Source: Streptomyces sp. NBC_00683
GTDB taxonomy: Bacteria > Actinomycetota > Actinomycetes > Streptomycetales > Streptomycetaceae
Length of the DNA: 64,000 nt
Assembly (NCBI RefSeq): GCF_036226745.1
Contig: NZ_CP109013.1
Span: 6,138,001-6,202,000 of the forward strand
Direction of reading: 5' to 3'
The first letter of the stretch is position 1. Each line of letters begins with the position of its first letter. The notes under the pieces are model-generated. The model ran no database searches and was not told where the DNA came from. It saw only the letters and a list, made by a program, of their open reading frames with translations. Both the position numbers and the translations under genes were made by a program. Shown here one piece after another: positions 43,539 to 51,990 of this stretch.

Positions 43539-44186
43539 TCAGCCCCGGTCCAGATAGGCGAGCACCGCAAGCACCCGGCGGTTGTCGTCGTCCGACGGGG
43601 GCAGGCCGAGTTTTCCGAAGATGTTCGAGGTGTGCTTGGCCACCGCCCGCTCCGTGATCACCATCTGTCCCGCGATCGCCGCGTTCGAGCGGCCCTGCGC
43701 CATCAGTTCCATGACCTCGCGCTCCCGGGGGGTGAGCCCGCCGATCGGCTTGTCCTGGGACCGTCGCGACAGCAGCTGCGAGATCACCTGCGGATCCATC
43801 GCCGTGCCGCCCGCAGCCACCCGGCGGACCGCGTCGATGAACTGGTCCGCGTCGAAGACCCGGTCCTTCAGCAGGTAGCCGATGCCGCCGTTGCCGTCGG
43901 CCAGCAACTCCCGTGCGTACAGCTGCTCCACGTGCTGCGACAGCACCAGGACCGGCAGGCCCGGCCGGCTGCGGCGGGCGGCCAGCGCGCACTGCAGGCC
44001 CTCGTCCGTGTGCGACGGCGGGAGCCGGACGTCGACGACGGCGACGTCCGGCTCCAACTCGGCCAGGGCCCTGGTCAGTTCGGGCCCGGTCTCCACGGCT
44101 GCCGCGACCTCGAAGTCGTAGGCCTCGAGCATGCGCACCAGGCCGTCGCGGAGCAGGAAGAGATCTTCGGCTAGGACAACGCGCAA
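43539..44186 (-). CDS. NarL/FixJ-type response regulator
   Basis: 215 residues from a TTG at 44186, chosen because GGAG precedes it and the reading frame begins exactly at the receiver domain (RVVLAEDLFLLRDGLVRML). Phospho-acceptor Asp52 in VAVVDVRLPP, Thr/Ser-Lys switch residues in VLVLSQHVE and GYLLKDRV. C-terminal LuxR HTH: GLTPREREVMELMAQGRSNAAIAGQMVITERAVAKHTSNIFGKL. Overlaps the kinase gene by 16 nt, so the pair is coupled. The target is probably the divergent MMPL exporter and the pair itself. The stimulus is unknown. Confidence 0.9.
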   Translation of the reverse strand: MRVVLAEDLFLLRDGLVRMLEAYDFEVAAAVETGPELTRALAELEPDVAVVDVRLPPSHTDEGLQCALAARRSRPGLPVLVLSQHVEQLYARELLADGNGGIGYLLKDRVFDADQFIDAVRRVAAGGTAMDPQVISQLLSRRSQDKPIGGLTPREREVMELMAQGRSNAAIAGQMVITERAVAKHTSNIFGKLGLPPSDDDNRRVLAVLAYLDRG

Positions 44187-45439
44187 GGGATCTCCATGGT
44201 CACCATGGTGGGACCGCCCGCAGGGCTGCTGACGGCCAGTACGCCGTCGAATGTACCCAGTCGGCGTTCGATTCCGCTCAGTCCCGAGCCGGTTCCGATC
44301 GCCGCGCCGCCCCTGCCGCTGTCCGTGACGGAGATCCGCAGCATTCCCTCGGCGTGGTGCACGTCCACCCAGATGCGTTCGGCGCCCGAGTGCTTCACCG
44401 CGTTGGTGAGGGCCTCGCTGACCGCGAAGTACGCGGCCGACTCGACGGGTGCCTCGGCCCGCCCCGCGAGCTCCACGTTCACCTCGGACTCGACGGGCAG
44501 CCGCAGGGCCAGGGCCTTCACCGCGTCCCCGAGCCCGCGCTCGGCGAGGACCGGCGGGTGGATGCCCCGTACGAGGTCGCGCAGCTCCGTGAGGGCCTCC
44601 GCGGAGGACGCGCGGGCCATCGCCAGCAGCTTCTTCGCCTGCGCCGGGTCCTTCTCGACGAGCGCCTCGATGGTGCCCAGGTTCATGCCCATGGCGACCA
44701 GCCGGGCCTGTGCCCCGTCGTGCAGGTCCCGCTCGATGCGCCGCAGTTCGGACGCAGCCGTGTCCACGGCCTCGTGCCGGGTCTCGGTGAGCCGGTCGAT
44801 CCGCTGCGCCATCTCCTGCTCGTGGGTGGGCGCCAGCACCGACCGGGCGAGTGCGAAGTGCAGGCGCAGCAGGGGCCGGCTCGCCCACAGCCCTACATGG
44901 AAGACCGCGATGCCGAGCGCCGCGGCCGCCAGCCCCGTCGCCTGGCTGCTGACCGGCACGAATCCGTACCAGTACGTGCTGTCCTCGAACACCCGCCACA
45001 GGCCCGCCGCCAGGACGATGCCCTCCACCGGGTAGACCATCAGCGCGAAGGACACGGCCAGCAGCACATAGCCGGCTGTCATGTCGACCAGCAGCCACCG
45101 CAGGTCCCGCCAGGTCGCCGGGTCCTTCAGCATCAGCACGGTGCGCTCCACCTGCCCGGTGATACCGGTGCGCAGGTCCGGCGGGAACCGCCGGTAGGGA
45201 ACCGGGATGCGGACATCGCACCAGCTCACCGCGAGGAGCCGGCGCTGGTTGGCGTGCCTGCGCACCAGGTGCAGCACATACGGGGTGGTGATCAGCCCGA
45301 TGCCCAGCAGGACGAAGGCGATGGAGAGCACCGACAGCACGAAGAGCGTGATCGACCCCGCCGTCGCTGCGAACCCCAGGACGAACGACCGCCCGGCCGC
45401 CAGCATCGAGCCCCTGATCCGGCTCCGTGACGCATACAT
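44171..45439 (-). CDS. Sensor histidine kinase (HisKA_3 type)
   Basis: 422 residues from ATG 45439, ribosome site GGGGAG. Four or more membrane helices: about 20-55, 115-137, 138-150 and 165-185, with short loops, so sensing is probably within the membrane, as in the DesK/PspC-like group with a sensor domain of DUF type. H-box ERDLHDGAQARLVAMGM with His240; the ATPase has N-box EALTNAVKHSGAERI, G1 DSGRGG and G2 GSGLSGIERRLG. It phosphorylates the overlapping response regulator. Divergent from the MMPL exporter (231 bp gap), which suggests an envelope-stress or export-control module. Confidence 0.9.
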   Translation of the reverse strand: MYASRSRIRGSMLAAGRSFVLGFAATAGSITLFVLSVLSIAFVLLGIGLITTPYVLHLVRRHANQRRLLAVSWCDVRIPVPYRRFPPDLRTGITGQVERTVLMLKDPATWRDLRWLLVDMTAGYVLLAVSFALMVYPVEGIVLAAGLWRVFEDSTYWYGFVPVSSQATGLAAAALGIAVFHVGLWASRPLLRLHFALARSVLAPTHEQEMAQRIDRLTETRHEAVDTAASELRRIERDLHDGAQARLVAMGMNLGTIEALVEKDPAQAKKLLAMARASSAEALTELRDLVRGIHPPVLAERGLGDAVKALALRLPVESEVNVELAGRAEAPVESAAYFAVSEALTNAVKHSGAERIWVDVHHAEGMLRISVTDSGRGGAAIGTGSGLSGIERRLGTFDGVLAVSSPAGGPTMVTMEIPCALS

Positions 45440-45670
45440 CCTGCTCTCCCCTCGCCGGGGCCCGGTCGGATCCCGTTCGCACAACAGTCTCGCCCGCATC
45501 CCCCGAGGACCGTCAGCCGTTCCACCACCCGGGCAGGGTGTACCCAGCACCACCCTCACGGCCTGGTGCTACGACTCCCGGAGAGGGGGCTCCGGCGGCT
45601 GGGGCGCCGGCCCTTCGGTTCCTAGATTCGGATGCATCCTGTCCGACGTTACTTCTGGGGGCGAAACCGC

Positions 45671-47800
45671 ATGAGGCGCAACCTCGCGGCAAGCATCGGT
45701 GTGTGGAGCGCACACCACCGTAAGACGGCCGTTCTCGGCTGGTTGCTCTTCGTCGTGCTCGCCACCGGCATCGGCGGCGCGTCCGGCATGGTCGAGATGT
45801 CAGAGTCGGAGAACGGTGCCGGCGACTCCGCCCGGGCCGAGCGGATCCTCGACGACGCGGGCCTCGGCCACCCCGCCGGGGAGCTGGTCATGGTGTCCGC
45901 GGCCCGTGCCGGCGACTGGCGCACAGCGGCCGGTGAGATCACCGCGGCCCTGGGCGGCACCGGAGAGGTCCGGAACCTCGCGGCTCCGGTCCCCTCGAAG
46001 GACGGGAAGGACGCGCTGATCACCTTCGAGATGAGGGGCGACGCGGCGACCTCCGCCGACCGGGTGCAGCCGGTACTGGACGCGGTGTCCGGTGTCCGTG
46101 AGCGCCACAACGATGTCGAGATCCACCAGTTCGGCGAGGCCAGTGCGGGGAAGTGGCTCGGCGACCTGCTCTCCGAGGACTTCCGCAGGGCCGAATTCAC
46201 CGCCGTACCACTGGCGTTGGGCATCCTGCTGGTCGCCTTCGGGGCCGTGGTGGCAGCCCTGCTCCCGGTCGGCCTCGCGCTGACCGCCTGCATGGCCGCG
46301 TTCGGACTGCTGTCGCTCGCCAGCCACCAGCTGCACCTCTTCCAGACCACGTACTCCGTGATGTTCCTGATGGGCTTCGCCGTCGGCGTCGACTACTGCC
46401 TCTTCTACCTGCGGCGCGAACGCGACGAGCGGGCCGCAGGGCGCGACGCCGAGACCGCGCTGCGTATCGCTGCCGCCACCAGCGGCCGGGCCGTCCTCGT
46501 CTCCGGGCTCACCGTGATGGTCGCGATGGCCGGCATGTTCCTGTCCGGTCTGCTGCTGTTCAAGGGCTTCGCGCTCGCCACGATCATCGTCGTGTTCATC
46601 GCGATGCTGGGCTCCGTGACCGTGCTGCCCGCGCTGCTGTCCTGGCTGGGCGACCGGATCGACGCAGGGCGCGTACCGCTCCTGAACGGGCGCGGCAAGC
46701 GGGGCGCGAAGGCGAGCGGCGGCATCGCGGGCAGGGTGCTGAGGCCGGTCCTGGCCGCGCCGAAGGTCTTCGCCGTGGCGGCGGTCCTCGTCCTGCTCGC
46801 CCTGGCCGCGCCCGCACTCGGAATGAAGACCGAACAGCTCGGCCTGGAGAAGCAGTTCGGCTCCGACTCACAGCTGGCGATCGACTACGAGCGCATCTCC
46901 GACAGCTTCCCGGGCGGCCCCGCCCCCGCCCTCGTCGTCGTCAGGGCCGACGACATCGGTGCACCCGAGGTCCGTACGGCACTCGCGTCCTTCGACCGGG
47001 TGACCGTTCACGCGGCGCAGAACGTCGCCGAGATCGAGGTCCCGCTGCCCGGCGGCAAGGACGACCTGGCCGAACTGCGTGACCGGCGGGTGCCGGACGC
47101 CTTCGACGGGACGGGCGCCGAGGCCTACGTCACCGGTGAGGTGGCCTCGTCCGCCGACTTCAACGACCAGCTGAAGCGCGGCATCGTCCCGGTCTTCGCC
47201 TTCATCACAGCCGTCACCTTCCTCCTGATGCTCTTCTGCTTCCGCAGCTACGTCATCGCGGTGACGTCCATCCTGCTCAACCTGCTCTCCGTCGCCGCCG
47301 CCTACGGGGTCATGACCGCCGTCTTCCAACACGGCTGGGGCGCCGAGCTGATCGGCTCGGAGGGTGTCGGCGCGATCGAGTCCTGGATGCCGCTGTTCGT
47401 CCTGGTGGTCCTGTTCGGCCTCTCGATGGACTACCACGTGTTCGTCGTCTCGCGGATCCGCGAAGCCCGTGACAGCGGACTGGACACCCGCTCCGCGATC
47501 GACATGGGCATCCGGCGCACCGCAGGAGCGGTGACGGGCGCCGCGGCGATCATGGTGGCCGTCTTCGCCGTCTTCGGGACCCTGTCCATGCAGGACATGC
47601 AGCAGATGGGCGTCGGCCTCGCCGTCGCGGTGCTGCTGGACGCCACGGTCGTACGGATGGTCCTGCTGCCCTCGGTCATGCTGCTGCTGGGCGAGCGGAA
47701 CTGGCGGGTCCCGCGAGGACTCTCCCGGCTGCCGGGCCTGGAGCACAGTGAGCCTGCCGAACCCGCCGCCGGCCAGGTGACGGCGGGAGCACACGGCTGA
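45671..47800 (+). CDS. MMPL-family (RND) membrane transporter
   Basis: 709 residues from ATG 45671; an ATG 39 nt upstream is in frame but less well placed. Twelve membrane segments in two sets of six, each preceded by a large outer loop, as in MmpL/SSD-type RND proteins. Signatures: GVWSAHHRKTAVLGWLLFVV at the start; GFAVGVDYCLFYLRRERDE and GLSMDYHVFVVSRIREAR (the Asp-Tyr pairs used for proton relay in helices 4 and 10). These proteins export lipids, siderophores or drugs. The substrate is unknown. A two-component system divergent from it is a plausible regulator. Confidence 0.9.
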   Translation: MRRNLAASIGVWSAHHRKTAVLGWLLFVVLATGIGGASGMVEMSESENGAGDSARAERILDDAGLGHPAGELVMVSAARAGDWRTAAGEITAALGGTGEVRNLAAPVPSKDGKDALITFEMRGDAATSADRVQPVLDAVSGVRERHNDVEIHQFGEASAGKWLGDLLSEDFRRAEFTAVPLALGILLVAFGAVVAALLPVGLALTACMAAFGLLSLASHQLHLFQTTYSVMFLMGFAVGVDYCLFYLRRERDERAAGRDAETALRIAAATSGRAVLVSGLTVMVAMAGMFLSGLLLFKGFALATIIVVFIAMLGSVTVLPALLSWLGDRIDAGRVPLLNGRGKRGAKASGGIAGRVLRPVLAAPKVFAVAAVLVLLALAAPALGMKTEQLGLEKQFGSDSQLAIDYERISDSFPGGPAPALVVVRADDIGAPEVRTALASFDRVTVHAAQNVAEIEVPLPGGKDDLAELRDRRVPDAFDGTGAEAYVTGEVASSADFNDQLKRGIVPVFAFITAVTFLLMLFCFRSYVIAVTSILLNLLSVAAAYGVMTAVFQHGWGAELIGSEGVGAIESWMPLFVLVVLFGLSMDYHVFVVSRIREARDSGLDTRSAIDMGIRRTAGAVTGAAAIMVAVFAVFGTLSMQDMQQMGVGLAVAVLLDATVVRMVLLPSVMLLLGERNWRVPRGLSRLPGLEHSEPAEPAAGQVTAGAHG

Positions 47801-47818
47801 CCCCGCTCCAGGAGGAAG

Positions 47819-47851
47819 GGAAGGAGGCCCCGGAAACCGGGGCCTCCTTCC
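47819..47851. terminator. Bidirectional terminator after MMPL gene
   Basis: GGAAGGAGGCCCCGG (47819-47833) pairs perfectly with CCGGGGCCTCCTTCC (47837-47851) around AAA. It serves the MMPL gene and the convergent winged-helix gene. Confidence 0.85.
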
Positions 47852-47857
47852 TGCCCG

Positions 47858-48487
47858 TCAGGGGGCGTACTTGTAGCCCACGCGCCGGACGGTCTGGATC
47901 GAACGGCGGTGCTCGGCACCCAGCTTGCGGCGCAGCCGGGCGACATGGACATCGACGGTCCGCCCGTCGCCCACGTGTCCGTAACCCCAGACCGTCGTCA
48001 CGAGCTGATCGCGGGTGTGCACCCGGTGCGGATGCGCCACCAGATGCGCCAGCAGCTCGAACTCGAGGTACGTGAGGTCGAGGGTGACCCCGTCCACGGC
48101 CGCGGTGCGCCGGGTGGAGTCGATCCGGACGGGCCCGCCCGCCGGAGCCTCGGAGACCGGCTCCGGCACGAACTGCCGCTGCTGGGAGGAGGCGACGGCC
48201 CCGGCGAGCGCCGGCTGCTGGTCCGCGGGGACGAGCACCAGGTAGCCGATCATCGGCGGCCGGCCGGGCAGTGCCGGAAGCGTGTGCTGCGGAGCGGGCA
48301 GCCAGGTGGCGCCCGGCGGCAGGAAACCGGCGACGTCGGCGAGCTCCACGACCTCGTCACGGTCGACGGCACGCAGCCGGTGGCGGTTGGGGGAGAGAGT
48401 GTTGCGGGCGGTGGTGGTGGCCGCAGCGGACACCGCGGAGGCCGCGGTGGCAGCCGATGCGGTGGAGAGGGTACGGGCGTTCGCCAT
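47858..48487 (-). CDS. Winged-helix (OmpR/PhoB-type) DNA-binding protein without receiver domain
   Basis: 209 residues from ATG 48487. The N-terminal 40 residues are Ala/Ser/Thr-rich and look disordered (SAATAASAVSAAATTTARN). A middle domain of about 80 residues has a strand/hydrophobic pattern (IGYLVLVPADQQPAL) but no Asp of a receiver. The C-terminal third is an OmpR/PhoB winged helix: IDSTRRTAAVDGVTLDLTYLEFELLAHLVAHPHRVHTRDQLVTTVWGYGHVGDGRTVDVHVARLRRKLG. A regulator that is not phosphorylated in the usual way; it probably senses its ligand or partner through the middle domain. A 39-codon ORF lies just upstream on the same strand. Targets unknown. Confidence 0.85.
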   Translation of the reverse strand: MANARTLSTASAATAASAVSAAATTTARNTLSPNRHRLRAVDRDEVVELADVAGFLPPGATWLPAPQHTLPALPGRPPMIGYLVLVPADQQPALAGAVASSQQRQFVPEPVSEAPAGGPVRIDSTRRTAAVDGVTLDLTYLEFELLAHLVAHPHRVHTRDQLVTTVWGYGHVGDGRTVDVHVARLRRKLGAEHRRSIQTVRRVGYKYAP

Positions 48488-48565
48488 GAGGGTCAGCTCT
48501 TTCGCGCGAGGAGTCGTCTGGGGACGTACGTCGTGCGCGCGGGCCGAAGACCGGGGTGAGCGGCT

Positions 48566-48685
48566 TTAGAGGGCCTGCGCGTTCCACGCGCGGCAACACA
48601 CCCGGTCGAAGTCATGATGCTGACGAGAGGGCCAGAACGGCTCGAGGTCGCTGCGACCCGACGAGGTGTACTGGAAGCTGGCCAT
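48566..48685 (-). CDS. 39-residue small ORF upstream of the winged-helix gene
   Basis: ATG 48685 with GGGGG close upstream opens MASFQYTSSGRSDLEPFWPS, continues through RQHHDFDRVCCRAW and ends NAQAL before a TAA, itself rare in this GC-rich DNA. It has a Cys pair (CC), two His and an acidic/aromatic core. It begins 198 bp ahead of the winged-helix gene start and may be a leader peptide or a small protein. Length, start, ribosome site and codon use look real, but I know of no function and the coding status is inference. Confidence 0.5.
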   Translation of the reverse strand: MASFQYTSSGRSDLEPFWPSRQHHDFDRVCCRAWNAQAL

Positions 48686-48792
48686 GCCCCCATTGAAGCA
48701 GAGATTTCGGCTGTGTAGCAGAGCCCTCTCACCCGTCGATACGATCCCGCCGAGTTACCTTCCTCACCTGCGACTTCTGTCCCGGTGGTTCC

Positions 48793-49704
48793 TCAGCCCA
48801 CGAGGCGCTTACGCCAGTCCTCGACGGGCACCAGGATCGACGAGTCCGGTGAACCGTCCCACTCCACCGGGAGCCCTGCCTCGCGCAGGGAATCGGCGAC
48901 CTCACGGCCCACCGCCGCGGTGGTCCGCGCCGAGCCGTCGAACCCCCCGTAGTACAGCGAGAGTCCATGGCCCTCGGCGACGGCATCCGTGCACTGGTGA
49001 TGGAAGAAGACGAAACCGCGGGCGTCCTCACTCCCTTCCGAGTGGATCTCACCCGTCCCGCAGGAGCGGCAACAGGTGAAGTTCTCCCGTGCGGTGATCC
49101 CGCGACCGTCCAGCGCGGCGAAGGCGCGCTCGACGCGGTCCGCGCCGGTCACATCCGTCCACCCCGCCTGTTCCTCCACCCGCTCCAGCCACAGCCGCTC
49201 CACGAGCTTGCGCGCCTGCGCCGGGCTGACCGGCCGGACACCGTCCTTGACCAGGTAGTCCTCGGCCGTCTCGGTCAGCGACTTGACGGTGCCGTATCCG
49301 CCGCGCAGCGACAGCCGGATCCGCTCCTCCAGTTGCGCGCGTATCTCCGGGGCGGGCTCGGGCACCTCTTCCTCCGGAGGCATACCGGCGCTCTCCCAGC
49401 CGATCCCGGCATCCCAGTCCGGTTCCCGGCGCGCCCACCGGGCCATCACCCCGGCAACCTGGTCCGGCGATCCGAGATCCACCACGACATGACTCGCGGC
49501 GTTCCCGGCGCGGCACTCCAGCCGGTAGCTCCCGCCCTCCTCGTGCCACATCTGCACGAAGAAGCCCGGAAGGTCGGGAACACGCTGCACCACCAGGAAA
49601 CGGTCACGCTCCCCGCCGATCCGGTGCACCAGGGCGCTCAGGGCCTGTTCGGTGACGCGCAGGTGCCTCTGCTGGTTCTCGGTCTCCACCGCGATGTCGA
49701 GCAT
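48793..49704 (-). CDS. DUF6891-type hypothetical protein with Cys-rich site
   Basis: 303 residues from ATG 49704 (an ATG eight codons upstream is in frame). The N-terminal half has beta-rich sequence with Asp-rich SPDQVAGVMARWARREPDWDAGIGWES. The C-terminal half shows NFTCCRSCGTGEIHSEG...GFVFFHHQCTDAVAEGHGLSLYYGGFDGS, a CxxCG plus HHxC arrangement that looks like a zinc site and is the mark of the DUF6891 family as I remember it. Predicted soluble and cytoplasmic. Function unknown. It lies downstream of glnII on the same strand but behind glnII's strong terminator, so it is probably not co-transcribed. Confidence 0.65.
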   Translation of the reverse strand: MLDIAVETENQQRHLRVTEQALSALVHRIGGERDRFLVVQRVPDLPGFFVQMWHEEGGSYRLECRAGNAASHVVVDLGSPDQVAGVMARWARREPDWDAGIGWESAGMPPEEEVPEPAPEIRAQLEERIRLSLRGGYGTVKSLTETAEDYLVKDGVRPVSPAQARKLVERLWLERVEEQAGWTDVTGADRVERAFAALDGRGITARENFTCCRSCGTGEIHSEGSEDARGFVFFHHQCTDAVAEGHGLSLYYGGFDGSARTTAAVGREVADSLREAGLPVEWDGSPDSSILVPVEDWRKRLVG

Positions 49705-49733
49705 GGGCGGAACTCTGGCACACCGCACCGACA

Positions 49734-49769
49734 GCGAGGGCGCCCACCGCAGTCGGTGGGCGCCCTCGC
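49734..49769 (-). terminator. Terminator of glnII
   Basis: A 16-bp perfect stem, 49734-49749 with 49754-49769 (core GAGGGCGCCCACCG), and a 4-nt loop lie 23 bp after the glnII stop. Strong intrinsic-type hairpin without a long U-run. Confidence 0.85.
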
Positions 49770-49791
49770 CGGTGGAACGATGCCGTGCGGA

Positions 49792-50820
49792 TCAGACCTG
49801 GTCGGCCTTCTCCAGCGCGGTGCAGCAGGTGTCGACGATCAGCCGCGTGACGACGTACGGGTCGACGTTGGCGTTCGGACGACGGTCCTCGATGTAGCCC
49901 TTCTGGTCCTGCTCGACCTGCCACGGGATGCGCACCGAGGCGCCGCGGTTGGAGACGCCGTAGCTGTACTCGTTCCACGGGGCGGTCTCGTGCAGACCCG
50001 TCAGACGGTCGTCGATGCCCGCGCCGTAGTTCTTGACGTGGTCCATCGGCTTGGAGCCCTCACCGAGCGACTCGGCGGCGGTGATGATCGCCTCGTAGCC
50101 CTCGCGCATCGCCTTCGTGGAGAAGTTGGTGTGCGCGCCCGCGCCGTTCCAGTCGCCCTTGACCGGCTTCGGGTCGAGGGTGGCGGAGACGTTGAAGTCC
50201 TCGGCGGTGCGGTACAGCAGCCAGCGGGCGATCCACAGGTGGTCGGAGACCTCCAGCGGGGAGACCGGACCGACCTGGAACTCCCACTGGCCCGGCATGA
50301 CCTCGGCGTTGATGCCGGAGATCGCGAGGCCCGCCTTCAGGCAGTTGTCGAGGTGCTTCTCGACGATGTCGCGGCCGAAGATCTCGTCCGAGCCGACACC
50401 GCAGTAGTAGCCGCCCTGGGCCGCCGGGAAACCGCCCTCGGGGAAGCCGAGCGGACGGTGACCGTCGAAGAACGTGTACTCCTGCTCGATGCCGAAGATC
50501 GGCTCCTGGCCCGCGAACTGCTCGGCGACCGGGCGCAGCTCGGCGCGGGTGTTCGACTCGTGCGGCGTCATGTCGATGTTGAAGACCTCGCACAGGACGA
50601 GTACGTCGTCACCGCCGCGGATCGGGTCCGGACACGAGAAGACCGGCTTCAGCACCCGGTCGGAGGCGTGCCCCTCGGCCTGGTTGGTGCTCGAACCGTC
50701 GAAGCCCCAGATGGGCAGCTCCGCGCCATCGGTCATGATCTTCGTCTTGGAACGAAGCTTGGCGGTCGGCTCGGTGCCGTCGATCCAGATGTACTCAGCC
50801 TTGAACGTCACGGACGCCAT
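49792..50820 (-). CDS. glnII: Glutamine synthetase type II
   Basis: 342 residues from ATG 50820, the usual length of GSII. Key features: FKAEYIWIDGTEPTAKLRSKTKI at the start, LPIWGFDGSST (beta-Grasp), VNPLRGGDDVLVLCEVF-like CPDPIRGGDDVLVLCEV, the ATP/metal motif FGIEQEYTFF, MPGQWEFQVGP, WNGAGAHTNFSTKAMR and RPNANVDPYVVTRLI. It makes glutamine from glutamate, ammonia and ATP; heat-labile in streptomycetes and not adenylylated (there is no GSI Tyr loop). The 38-bp GlnR-type box upstream indicates nitrogen-limitation control shared with glnA. Confidence 0.96.
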   Translation of the reverse strand: MASVTFKAEYIWIDGTEPTAKLRSKTKIMTDGAELPIWGFDGSSTNQAEGHASDRVLKPVFSCPDPIRGGDDVLVLCEVFNIDMTPHESNTRAELRPVAEQFAGQEPIFGIEQEYTFFDGHRPLGFPEGGFPAAQGGYYCGVGSDEIFGRDIVEKHLDNCLKAGLAISGINAEVMPGQWEFQVGPVSPLEVSDHLWIARWLLYRTAEDFNVSATLDPKPVKGDWNGAGAHTNFSTKAMREGYEAIITAAESLGEGSKPMDHVKNYGAGIDDRLTGLHETAPWNEYSYGVSNRGASVRIPWQVEQDQKGYIEDRRPNANVDPYVVTRLIVDTCCTALEKADQV

Positions 50821-50866
50821 CCTTTGCGGGTGCTGCGGTCTATGGTGCGCAGCTTGGCAAGGTGCG

Positions 50867-50904
50867 ATTTCCCGTCCGTTGCCCGAATGTGAACCACGTG
50901 TTAC
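50867..50904 (-). promoter_or_regulatory. GlnR box of glnII
   Basis: Read on the minus strand, four half-sites follow each other at 11-bp intervals: GTAAC-N6-TTCAC-N6-GCAAC-N6-GAAAT, ending 46 bp before the glnII start. The consensus is gTnAC-N6-GaAAC repeated. It has the same 38-bp length as the box ahead of glnA. Binding is inferred from pattern and the known regulon. Confidence 0.7.
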
Positions 50905-51015
50905 CGAGGTTTCCTGTGAATGCCCTGCAGCAGGTACCCAGGGCCCTGGGCCGTCTCACCGTACGGCGCACTGGATACGGTCCGAGCCGCAGGACAGGCC
51001 GGGCACACTGGCTGC

Positions 51016-51972
51016 ATGACCACACCATCTGCGTCCACACCGCCCCGCCCCGCCCCGGGCACCCCGATGCGGATAGGCCTCGTCGGCGCGGGCCCATGGG
51101 CCCGCATGACCCATGCCCCCGCCCTCGCCGGACACCCCGGAGTCGAGCTGAGCGGCGTCTGGGGCCGCCGTCCCGAAGCGGCGGACGCGCTCGCCGCCGC
51201 CCACGGCACCGAGGCGTACACCGGCGACGAGGGCATCGACGCGCTCCTGGCCGTGAGCGACGCGGTCGCCTTCGCCGTGCCGCCGGACATCCAGGCACCC
51301 CTGGCCGCACGCGCCGCGGCCGCCGGCTGCCACCTGCTGATGGACAAGCCGGTCGCCACGACGGTGGCGGGCGCGCGCGAGGTCGCCGAGGCCGCGGAGC
51401 GGGCCCAGGTCGCCTCGGTGGTCTTCTGCACACTCCGGTTCGCCGCCGGGACGGCCCGGTGGATCGCCGAACAGGCCGCGGCGGGCGGCTGGTTCACGGC
51501 CCGGGCCCAGTGGATCGGTGCGCTCTACGCCCCGGGGACGAACAACGAGTTCGCCGCCTCCGCCTGGCGCCGGGAGAAGGGCGCCCTGTGGGACGTCGGC
51601 CCGCACGCACTCTCCGTCCTGATCCCGGTGCTGGGAGACGTGACGGAGGTCGTGGCGGCACGCGGACCGGCCGACACCACGCACCTGCTGCTCCGGCACA
51701 CCTCCGGTGCGTCCAGCACGGTGACGCTCGCGCTGGACGCACCGGTGGGCGCGGTGGGGACGGACGTCGAGTTCAGGGGCGAGCACGGAACGGCCGCCCT
51801 GCCTCCGGGGTTCGACGACGCGCTCGGTGGGTTCCGGGCGGCCGTGGCCGCGCTGGTGGAGGCGGCGCGTACGGGAGTGGCGCACCCCTGCGACGTACGG
51901 TTCGGGCTGCGGCTCACGGAGCTGCTCGCACAGGCCGAAGCGGGACTGGGGCCGGTGCCCGCGCGCTCCTGA
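51016..51972 (+). CDS. Gfo/Idh/MocA-family oxidoreductase
   Basis: 318 residues from ATG 51016; the ATG at codon 18 (MRIGLVGAGPWA) is an alternative start of the core fold. N-terminal Rossmann domain with GLVGAGPWARMTHAPALAGHPGVELSGVWGR, then the family's EKP-like motif as LLMDKPVATTVAGA, and the C-terminal alpha/beta domain (GALWDVGPHALSVLIPVLGDV with the conserved GxxxDxGxHxxD pattern in which the His lines the substrate). It uses NAD(P)(H) on a sugar or inositol-like substrate, not identifiable here. Divergent from glnII, convergent with a secreted protein gene. Confidence 0.85.
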   Translation: MTTPSASTPPRPAPGTPMRIGLVGAGPWARMTHAPALAGHPGVELSGVWGRRPEAADALAAAHGTEAYTGDEGIDALLAVSDAVAFAVPPDIQAPLAARAAAAGCHLLMDKPVATTVAGAREVAEAAERAQVASVVFCTLRFAAGTARWIAEQAAAGGWFTARAQWIGALYAPGTNNEFAASAWRREKGALWDVGPHALSVLIPVLGDVTEVVAARGPADTTHLLLRHTSGASSTVTLALDAPVGAVGTDVEFRGEHGTAALPPGFDDALGGFRAAVAALVEAARTGVAHPCDVRFGLRLTELLAQAEAGLGPVPARS

Positions 51973-51990
51973 ACCCCGGCTCCCGCCGGC

